A program made the translations under genes and the position numbers. The notes under the pieces were generated by a model that searched no databases, had not been told where the DNA came from, and saw only the letters and a program-made list of their open reading frames with translations. 5,077 nucleotides of DNA from CAZJKE01 sp964555625 (GTDB lineage: Bacteria; Planctomycetota; Phycisphaerae; Phycisphaerales; SM1A02), in contig CAZKTE010000082.1 of assembly GCA_964555625.1 (NCBI GenBank), positions 1 to 5,077 on the forward strand, given 5' to 3'. Positions 1-5,077 of this stretch are shown here, one piece after another. Every line of letters starts with the position of its first letter. The stretch's first letter is position 1.

Positions 1-1186
1 CGAGGATGGCGACCTCTGGGTAGTTGATGATGGGCGTGGCGAACGACCCGCCATGACTTCCGACGTTGGAGATCGTGAAGGTGCCTCCGGCCAATTCCTC
101 GCGATCAACGCTGCGATCGCGACACTGGGCCGCCAGTCTCGTGACGTCCTCTGCGAGTTGCACGGGGCTCTTGTCTTGGGCGTCGTGGATGACCGGAACC
201 ATCAGGCCATGCTCGGTGTCCACCGCGCAGCCGAGGTTGATCGGACCCTGCAGGAGGATCTCGTCGACAAAGTCGTCGACGGTGGCGTTCAATGCAGGAT
301 GCTGCTTCAGCGCCTTACAGACGGCAGTCATCACGAAGGGCAGCAGGCTCAACTTGCGACCGATGAACTCCTCAAGTCCCTTTCGACGCTTCTGGAGCGC
401 CGTCACGTCCGCCTCGTCGACCACGGTGAAGTGCACGGCGGTCTGCACGCTGTGGTGCAGCGCTTCTGCGATCTTGCGCCGGATCCCGCGGAACGGTACC
501 CGCTCGATGACCCCCTCCTGTGGCACGCTGACGCGCGTCGCCAGAGGCGCTTCTTCGGTGGCCTCGGCAGGGACGAGGTCTTGCTGCGGTGCCAGAGTCT
601 GAGCGCCACCGGCGTGGGCCTCGACATCGGACGCCGTCACACGACCGCCGCGACCGCTGCCGACAATCTGGTCGATGTCCACATTGAGTTCACGGGCGAT
701 GCGTCGCACGGCTGGCGTGGCCCGGACCTTGTCACCGGCTGCCTCTGCCCGCGACTCCTCGCGGTCACGTTGAAAGCTCTCGGGAACTGACAGGGTCTCC
801 TCGACACTGCCGACCACCGTGCCGGCGTCCTCCTCCTGGGCGACAGCCGGCGTGGACTCAGCTGCATCCTCTCGAACCTCTTCCACGACGTTCTCCGTGG
901 CGGGTGCTTGTGGTGGAGCGCCGCCACCTGCCACCTGGTATGTCACGAGGATGCTGCCGACGAGGATGATGTCGCCTGCGCTGCCGCGGAGTTCGCCGAT
1001 CGTTCCAGCCCAGGGACTCGGGACCTCGACGAGGGCCTTGTCCGTCTCCATCTCGGCGAGCGTCTGGTGCTCCTCGACGCTCTCGCCGGGGGACACGCGC
1101 CACTTGATCAACTCCGCCTCGTGTACGCCTTCGCCGAGGTCAGGGAGGATGAAGTGCGACTTGTCGCTGGGCTGCTTGGTGGCCAT
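1..1186 (-). CDS. Dihydrolipoamide acyltransferase E2 of the 2-oxoacid dehydrogenase complex, C-terminus cut by window edge
   Basis: An uninterrupted reading frame of 395 residues from the ATG at 1186 to the left edge. It is the complex core, moving the acyl group from its lipoyl arm to CoA. Domains: one lipoyl domain (about 10-86) with PDLGEG and the lipoylated Lys50 in EMETDKALVEV; a long acidic Ala/Glu/Pro/Val linker (about 87-152); a peripheral subunit-binding domain (about 156-190) with ATPAVRRIARELNVD and GSGRGGRVTASDV; a second linker; and the acyltransferase domain from about 228 (VPFRGIRRKIAEAL), with NLGCAVDTEHGLMVPVI (317-333) and GGTFTISNVGSHGG (367-380), reaching ATPIINYPEVAIL at the edge. 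The catalytic HHxxxDG block, some 40-50 residues further on, is outside. No good Shine-Dalgarno sequence precedes the ATG; with the E1 beta stop three bases upstream, coupled translation is likely. Third-position GC is lower in the first linker than in the lipoyl domain. The end of ATPIINYPEVAIL fits both pyruvate and branched-chain E2. Confidence 0.95.
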   Translation of the reverse strand, partial: MATKQPSDKSHFILPDLGEGVHEAELIKWRVSPGESVEEHQTLAEMETDKALVEVPSPWAGTIGELRGSAGDIILVGSILVTYQVAGGGAPPQAPATENVVEEVREDAAESTPAVAQEEDAGTVVGSVEETLSVPESFQRDREESRAEAAGDKVRATPAVRRIARELNVDIDQIVGSGRGGRVTASDVEAHAGGAQTLAPQQDLVPAEATEEAPLATRVSVPQEGVIERVPFRGIRRKIAEALHHSVQTAVHFTVVDEADVTALQKRRKGLEEFIGRKLSLLPFVMTAVCKALKQHPALNATVDDFVDEILLQGPINLGCAVDTEHGLMVPVIHDAQDKSPVQLAEDVTRLAAQCRDRSVDREELAGGTFTISNVGSHGGSFATPIINYPEVAIL

Positions 1187-1189
1187 GGG

Positions 1190-2285
1190 TCAGTACGCGA
1201 GAGTTTCGGTGATCGCTGCCGAGATGCGATCGGCGTCCGGAAGGTAGTCGAGTTCGAGCTTGTAGTAGGGCATGATCGTGTCGAAGCCGCAGACCCGCTG
1301 TACCGGCGCCTCCAGGTGCAGGAAGCACTGCTCCATGATCGACGCGGCGATCTCGGCGCCCAGGCCCGCGGTACGCGGCGCCTCGTGGACGATGATGCAC
1401 CGCCCGGTGCGCTGCACCGATGCGGCGACCGTCTCCATGTCGATCGGGGAGATCGTGCGCAGGTCGATGAGCATGCGTGATGTAGTGCCGTCCTTGATCG
1501 TCCCGACAACCTCCGATGCTTCCTTTTCAACGTCACCCCAGGACATCTCGTGGAGAACTGATTCGAACCGANNNNNNNNNNGTGCGAAGGTCGATGAGCT
1601 CGATGGAGCGGTCGGCCTTCTCGATGGCGTTCATGCACTGGATGACCGATGCGCCCCACGAGACCACCGTCACCTCGTCGCCTTCGCAGACGACGCGGGC
1701 TTCCCCGATGGGGACCGTGTACTCGTCCTCCGGGACCTCCTCGCGGAAGGCGCGGTAGATGCGCTTGGGCTCGAAGAAGATCACCGGATCCGGATCGCGG
1801 ATGGCGCTGATCAACAGCCCCTTGGCGTCGTAGGGCGATGATGGCATGACGACCTTGAGCCCCGGCGTGTGGGCGTAGACGGCCTCGGGACTGTCGCTGT
1901 GGTGCTCGGGCGCGTGGATCCCGCCGCCCACCGGGACACGCACGACCAGCGGCACGGTCATCGTTCCACGGGTGCGGTTTCGGATCCGCGCCGCCTGGTT
2001 CACCAGCTGGTCGTAGGCGGGGCCAAGAAACCCCTCGAACTGGATCTCCGCGATCGGTCGCAGTCCGCCCATCGCAAGACCGATGGCCGTACCGATGATG
2101 CCTGACTCGGCCAGTGGCGCATCGACGCAGCGATCCGCGCCGAAGCGATCATGAAGTCCCTCGGTGACCCTGAAGACGCCACCGTTGACGCCCACGTCTT
2201 CGCCAAGCACCAGTACGCGATCGTCGAACTCCATCTCTTGGATGAGCGCGAGGTTTATCGCCGCGACAAGAGTGAGGTTCGCCAT
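1190..2285 (-). CDS. 2-oxoacid dehydrogenase E1 component, beta subunit, interrupted by an assembly gap
   Basis: This is the beta half of the E1 decarboxylase. The upstream part gives 234 clean residues with GEDVGVNGG (28-36), the ThDP-contacting Glu60 in PLAESGIIG, IQFEGFLGPAYDQL (81-94), EHHSDSPEA (127-135) and KRIYRAFREEVPEDEYTVP (174-192). It then runs into ten Ns at 1572-1581. Past the gap the printed frame hits a stop at 1533, while the true C-terminus reads on in another frame from TISPIDMETV through IVHEAPRTAG to ETLAY and the TGA at 1190. If the contigs are joined at the shared IDLRT segment, the protein is 322 residues, matching the usual 320-330. The frameshift is therefore an artefact of the arbitrary gap size, not a pseudogene. 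The start has AGGAG five bases upstream and shares a base with the E1 alpha stop. The stop is three bases before the E2 start. Confidence 0.9.
1455..1472. repeat. Contig-overlap near-repeat, left copy
   Basis: Eighteen bases, gtgcgcaggtcgatgagc, match 1582-1599 (gtgcgaaggtcgatgagc) with one mismatch. On the minus strand both encode L-I-D-L-R-T, the same point of the E1 beta protein. It is best read as the place where the two contigs overlap, not as a biological repeat. Confidence 0.8.
1473..1571 (-). other. Atypical contig end beside the gap, probably chimeric or from a diverged copy
   Basis: In the frame that continues into the true E1 beta C-terminus, these 99 bases read RFESVLHEMSWGDVEKEASE and on to TTSRM, just before LIDLRT. 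The right contig already supplies the E1 beta residues for this place (VVSWGASVIQCMN onward). Third-position G/C by hand count is 21 of 33 codons here, against 30 of 32 just upstream in the right contig and 38 of 40 just downstream in the left contig. Only SWG is shared at the matching point. It may be an assembly error at a contig end, or the same region from a diverged strain or paralogue. Confidence 0.6.
1572..1581. other. Assembly gap of ten Ns
   Basis: Ten Ns join two contigs inside the E1 beta gene. The number is a placeholder: it leaves the reading frame of the left contig out of register by one base with the right contig, and the two ends appear to overlap rather than to be separated. 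Confidence 0.98.
1582..1599. repeat. Contig-overlap near-repeat, right copy
   Basis: This is the terminal 18 bases of the right contig, directly next to the Ns, and the partner of 1455-1472 with 17 of 18 bases identical. It encodes the last clean residues (L-I-D-L-R and the first two bases of the Thr codon) of the upstream part of E1 beta. Confidence 0.8.
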
Positions 2286-3409
2286 CAGGACTCCTGCCTC
2301 GCCTCGATGGCCGCGTCCGCCTGCGACGGGTCCTGGCCGAGGCTGCTGGTACGCAGGGTGCGCCGCTGCAGTGCAAGCTCGGGGGACATGTCCGCGTGGA
2401 TCCAGTCGAAGATCTCCGTTACGCCCGGGGCGTCAATCTCCTCTGCTCGCTTCACTGCCGCAGAGACCGTCGCCTTCACCTCCGCCGCCAGCGCCGTCTC
2501 CTTCGTATCGTCCCAGAGCCCGCGGGACTCAAGCCACCCACGCGTACGGATGATCGGGTCGCGGGCTTCCCACATCGCGACCTCCTCCTCGTCGCGGTAG
2601 CGACGGGCGTCGTCGGCGGTCGTGTGATCTCCGAGTCGATAGGTCACCGCCTCGATGAAGACCGGCTCGCTCGTGTCGCGAGCATGCTCGGCGGCATCGC
2701 GAATGACCTTCACGACCGCGAAGATGTCGTTGCCATCGACCTGAATGGATCGCATGCCGTATGCGATGCCGCGCTGGGCGAGGGTCGGCGCGGCGCACTC
2801 GACGCTTGTGGGCGTCGAGATCGCCCAGCCGTTGTTCTGGCAGACGAAGAGCACCGGAATCTTGAGGTTGGCGGCGAAGTTCGCGGCCTCGTGAAAGTCG
2901 CCTTCGCTCGTGGCGCCGTCACCGAAGAATGTGCAGGCGATCGAGTCCTCGCCGCGGTACTTGGCGGCCCAGGCAAGCCCGGTGGCGTGGAGTAATTGGG
3001 AGCCGATGGCGATGGCGATGGGCGTGCAGTGGAGCTCGCGGGGAATGACGTTTCCGCGTTCGTCGCCCATCCAGTGCAGCAGGATGGATTCGAGGGACAT
3101 CCCACGCCAGAAGAGGCCGGCGTTCTCGCGGTAGCAGGTCACCAGCCAGTCGTCGCTGCGCAGCGCGAACGCCGCGCCCAGCGGCGCCGCCTCCTGGCCG
3201 CGGTTCTCCGGGTAGGTGCCCATGCGACCACTGCGCTGGAGCTTGAAGGCGATCTCGTCAAAGTGGCGACAGAGCGCCATGTGCCGGTAGAGCGAGACGA
3301 CATCCCCATCCTCGATCAGATCGGCGCCGAGTTCCTCGTCGAAGTTCCCGTGCTCATCGAGAATCGAGATGTGCTCGATGCCGGTCTCGAGGACGGTCCT
3401 ACGGGGCAT
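2285..3409 (-). CDS. 2-oxoacid dehydrogenase E1 component, alpha subunit (probably branched-chain)
   Basis: A 374-residue protein that with the beta subunit forms the thiamine-diphosphate-dependent E1, which decarboxylates a 2-oxoacid and transfers the acyl group to the lipoyl arm of E2. Visible are GTYPENRGQEAA (64-75), CYREN (92-96), HWMGDERGN (112-120), and the ThDP/Mg motif beginning FGDGATSEGDFHEAANFAA (162-180) and ending QNN (191-193). The phosphorylation-loop-like segment YRLGDHTTADDARRYR (257-272) holds the conserved His262. The ATG at 3409 is chosen over one at 3532: it has GGAG seven bases upstream, the family-like sequence begins right after it, and the extra 41 residues are Arg/Ser/Pro-rich shadow of the preceding gene. 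The TGA shares one base with the E1 beta ATG (TGATG). The sequence motifs are shared by pyruvate- and branched-chain-type enzymes; the branched-chain call rests mainly on the adjacent leucine dehydrogenase. Confidence 0.93.
   Translation of the reverse strand: MPRRTVLETGIEHISILDEHGNFDEELGADLIEDGDVVSLYRHMALCRHFDEIAFKLQRSGRMGTYPENRGQEAAPLGAAFALRSDDWLVTCYRENAGLFWRGMSLESILLHWMGDERGNVIPRELHCTPIAIAIGSQLLHATGLAWAAKYRGEDSIACTFFGDGATSEGDFHEAANFAANLKIPVLFVCQNNGWAISTPTSVECAAPTLAQRGIAYGMRSIQVDGNDIFAVVKVIRDAAEHARDTSEPVFIEAVTYRLGDHTTADDARRYRDEEEVAMWEARDPIIRTRGWLESRGLWDDTKETALAAEVKATVSAAVKRAEEIDAPGVTEIFDWIHADMSPELALQRRTLRTSSLGQDPSQADAAIEARQES
2291..2295 (-). promoter_or_regulatory. Ribosome binding site of E1 beta
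   Basis: AGGAG on the minus strand, five bases before the ATG at 2285 and inside the end of E1 alpha. Together with the TGATG overlap it suggests efficient, coupled translation of the two E1 subunits, which are needed in equal amounts. Confidence 0.65.
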
Positions 3410-4508
3410 GCAGCTGCTCCGGCCGGCCGGCGGCGATCCGCTGCTTCGCGATGTCGATCGCGGCCGCGTAGGTGGAGTCCGCGCTTGCTCCGTCTGCGAG
3501 TACCTGCAGCGTCGTGTCGTGGATCGCGTCATGGCGCGTGTCGAGTTCCTCGCGGGTCATTCCCAGGTAGAGCCCGGCGAGCTCGATCAGGCCGCCAGCG
3601 TTCACCACGAAGTCCGGGCCATAGATGGCCCCGCGCGACTTGAGCGCGGCGGCGTCCTCGTCGGGATCGTCAAGGATGTTGTTGGCGGCGCCGCAGACGA
3701 TGCCACAGCGAAGATTCGTGATGACCGATCCGTCGATGACGCCGCCCAGCGCGCATGGCGCCAGCACGTCGCACTCCGTGGTCAGCACGTCCGCGGCGGG
3801 GACGGCCTCACACCCCAATTCGTCGCAGGTTCTGCGAACGCGGTCGTCGTCGATGTCGGCCACCGTGACCCGTGCACCGGCCTCCCGAAGCAGCGATGCC
3901 AGATGTCGACCGACGTGTCCCACCCCCTGGATGGCGACGTGTACGCCGTCGAACGAGTCGCCGCGGCCGGCGTGCGACAGGCAGGCGCGCATCGCGTGGA
4001 ACGTGCCGCGGGCGGTGAAGGGCGACGGGTCGCCGCCATGGGAGACGGTGTCGCCACCCATTGCGTAGCTGGTCTCGAGGGCCATCCAGTCGATGAACTG
4101 GGGATCGATCCCCACGTCCTCGGCGGCGATGTATGCGCCGCCGAACGTGTCGACGAACCGGCCCATCGCGCGCGCCTCCGCCTCGGTGGCCACGTGGTGG
4201 CGATCCGGGAGCAGGATCACGCTCTTGGCGCCGCCCATGGGCAGGCCTGCGACGGCTGCTTTCCAGGTCATCCCCTTGCTGAGGCGCAGCACGTCGTAGA
4301 TCGCATCCGCTTCGCTGGCGTAGCACCATCGACGCGTGCCGCCGAGCGCGTTGCCCAGCACCGTGGAGTGAATGGCGACGATCGCGCGCAGCCCCGAGGC
4401 GCTGTCGTGGTGGAAGCAGACGCGCTCATGGCCGCGCTCGACGATCTGGTCGAACACCGACTGCCGGTCATCTATGTCCCGGCTGGCGTGTACTGCGTCG
4501 GCGGTCAT
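3399..4508 (-). CDS. Leucine/valine dehydrogenase (Glu/Leu/Phe/Val dehydrogenase family)
   Basis: A 369-residue protein, close to the usual 350-370 for leucine dehydrogenases. It would deaminate L-leucine, valine or isoleucine to the 2-oxoacid, with NAD+ and release of ammonia, in the cytoplasm. Visible motifs in order: GGTRRW (56-61, substrate site), KGMTWK with Lys83, GLPMGGAK with Lys95 (the two family lysines), AAEDVG (128-133), the Rossmann loop GVGHVG (195-200) followed by an acidic ADID (Asp218, pointing to NAD rather than NADP), GAANN (273-277) and VVNAGG (301-306). I chose the ATG at 4508 because it makes an ATGA overlap with the upstream stop and has AGGAG 11 bases before it; the same frame is open to an ATG at 4577, but those extra 23 residues lie over the upstream gene and look like shadow sequence. 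The 3' end overlaps the E1 alpha start by 11 bases. Leucine versus valine preference cannot be read from the sequence; phenylalanine dehydrogenase is less likely given the neighbours. Confidence 0.9.
   Translation of the reverse strand: MTADAVHASRDIDDRQSVFDQIVERGHERVCFHHDSASGLRAIVAIHSTVLGNALGGTRRWCYASEADAIYDVLRLSKGMTWKAAVAGLPMGGAKSVILLPDRHHVATEAEARAMGRFVDTFGGAYIAAEDVGIDPQFIDWMALETSYAMGGDTVSHGGDPSPFTARGTFHAMRACLSHAGRGDSFDGVHVAIQGVGHVGRHLASLLREAGARVTVADIDDDRVRRTCDELGCEAVPAADVLTTECDVLAPCALGGVIDGSVITNLRCGIVCGAANNILDDPDEDAAALKSRGAIYGPDFVVNAGGLIELAGLYLGMTREELDTRHDAIHDTTLQVLADGASADSTYAAAIDIAKQRIAAGRPEQLHAP
3417..3420 (-). promoter_or_regulatory. Ribosome binding site of E1 alpha
   Basis: GGAG on the minus strand, seven bases before the ATG at 3409 and within the last codons of the dehydrogenase gene. 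It decides the E1 alpha start in favour of 3409 rather than 3532. Confidence 0.6.
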
Positions 4509-5077
4509 CCTGTGGTCGTCTCCTGCGGCGCCGCGGCCGTGCTGGGCTCGAATTGCTGGATGTGCGACTGGTCGCACGTCTTTCCACTGCCACGCGCCTC
4601 CGTGATCGGCGTGGCCTCTGGTACGTAGTAGTCCGAGGTAGGCAGGGTATCAGCGTGACGCCATGCCTCAGCGGCAGCGGGTCGCATCGTGTCGTCGGTG
4701 TTGCGGCGAAGGGCCGCAAAGGCCCCCTCGATCTCGGCGCGGCCCAGTGCGAGGGCGTGTGCGGCGATTGCCCGCTCGCCCGCCAGGCCGTCGTCCGATG
4801 CGGAGGTGCGAATAGATCGATCGAGCCGCGAGAGGATGCAGCTGGTCGCAAAGAGCCAGGTCGCCACCCAACTCAGTCGCTGCTGCGTCATCTGGTCGGT
4901 CACCAGAGACTCGCCGCGCTCCTTGAACATGAGCTTCACCTGGTGGCTGAACTCCTGCACGAGGTGTGAGAGCGTGCGCGACTCGGCGGCCAGCGACGGG
5001 TGCAGCGCGGTAACTCGAGGTGCGCGTCGTCGCACGCCCATGAACAACTCCATCGCGATGCGAATGGCGGCGCCGAT
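4505..5077 (-). CDS. Acyl-CoA dehydrogenase, long (VLCAD/ACAD9-like) type, C-terminal part
   Basis: The visible 190 residues are the C-terminal end of a protein whose start lies beyond the right edge; the frame is open through base 5077. The segment is helical and carries QEFSHQVKLMF, TQQRLSWVATWLFA and SCILSRLDRS, followed by a stretch rich in Ala/Glu. It resembles the helical C-terminal extension of long acyl-CoA dehydrogenases, which oxidise acyl-CoA to trans-2-enoyl-CoA with FAD and pass electrons to ETF. The FAD-binding and catalytic domains are outside the window, so activity and chain-length preference cannot be judged. The last 25 or so residues (Gln/Thr/Pro rich) look like a non-conserved tail. 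The TGA overlaps the ATG of the next gene as ATGA, which implies translational coupling. A Met at 5053 is internal, because similar sequence (A-A-I-R-I-A) continues upstream of it. The family call comes from recognising the helical pattern and is moderately sure. Confidence 0.7.
   Translation of the reverse strand: MGAAIRIAMELFMGVRRRAPRVTALHPSLAAESRTLSHLVQEFSHQVKLMFKERGESLVTDQMTQQRLSWVATWLFATSCILSRLDRSIRTSASDDGLAGERAIAAHALALGRAEIEGAFAALRRNTDDTMRPAAAEAWRHADTLPTSDYYVPEATPITEARGSGKTCDQSHIQQFEPSTAAAPQETTTG
4520..4524 (-). promoter_or_regulatory. Ribosome binding site of leucine/valine dehydrogenase
   Basis: AGGAG on the minus strand, 11 bases before the ATG at 4508 and inside the end of the acyl-CoA dehydrogenase gene. 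The spacing is longer than ideal, so coupling through the ATGA overlap probably contributes. It supports 4508 over 4577 as the start. Confidence 0.5.

Noticed and set aside
53..790. 245-residue open frame on the plus strand
   Set aside because: It is antisense to the E2 gene, whose lipoyl, subunit-binding and acyltransferase motifs are clear; no family features are visible on the plus strand.
1190..1546. A separate 118-residue gene starting at 1546
   Set aside because: From LIDLRT onward it is the C-terminal domain of E1 beta; the ATG is internal and the separation is caused by the assembly gap.
1190..2285. E1 beta as a genuine pseudogene or programmed frameshift
   Set aside because: The disruption coincides exactly with a placeholder N gap and disappears when the overlapping contig ends are merged.
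3419..3432. Palindromic GGCCGG run near the end of the leucine dehydrogenase as a possible terminator
   Set aside because: It lies inside coding sequence, has no following T-run, and the next gene overlaps; it is better explained by GC-rich codons.
3410..3532. Upstream start for E1 alpha at 3532
   Set aside because: The extra 41 residues are low-complexity Arg/Ser/Pro shadow of the dehydrogenase gene; the ATG at 3409 has GGAG seven bases upstream.
4509..4577. Upstream start for the leucine dehydrogenase at 4577
   Set aside because: The added residues overlap the acyl-CoA dehydrogenase coding sequence and are not family-like; the ATG at 4508 has the ATGA overlap and an SD.
3369..4628. 419-residue open frame on the plus strand opposite the leucine dehydrogenase
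   Set aside because: It lies antisense to a gene with clear family motifs, has no recognisable domain, and is rich in His/Arg/Val/Asp as expected of a shadow frame in GC-rich DNA.

Overview
The window is a compact block of five co-directional genes, all on the minus strand, from a GC-rich bacterium (about 60-65 % G+C by eye). In transcription order (right to left) they are: the C-terminal end of a long-type acyl-CoA dehydrogenase, a Leu/Val-type amino acid dehydrogenase, and the E1 alpha, E1 beta and E2 subunits of a 2-oxoacid dehydrogenase complex, most likely the branched-chain (2-oxoisovalerate) type. The first and last genes run off the window edges. The ACAD C-terminus and the E1 alpha sequence remind me of Planctomycetota proteins, but this is an impression from memory, and the taxon cannot be fixed from this window.

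Layout: 5077-4505 acyl-CoA dehydrogenase C-terminus; 4508-3399 leucine/valine dehydrogenase (ATGA overlap with the gene before); 3409-2285 E1 alpha (11-base overlap); 2285-1190 E1 beta (TGATG overlap), interrupted by a 10-N assembly gap at 1572-1581; 1186-1 E2 with one lipoyl domain, a subunit-binding domain and most of the acyltransferase domain (3-base spacer). No intergenic region is longer than three bases, so promoter and terminator must lie outside the window. No RNA gene, mobile element or CRISPR array is visible.

The genes fit one pathway. The dehydrogenase deaminates Leu/Val/Ile to 2-oxoacids, the E1-E2 complex (with an E3 not seen here) turns these into branched acyl-CoAs, and an acyl-CoA dehydrogenase would oxidise acyl-CoAs further. 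This is ordinary metabolism rather than a new system. The point most worth a second look is the assembly join inside the E1 beta gene. The two contig ends encode the same I-D-L-R-T segment, and the roughly 100 bases next to the gap on the left differ clearly in codon use from both flanks. Merging the contigs at the shared segment gives a 322-residue E1 beta of normal length. The sequence as printed does not encode an intact protein.
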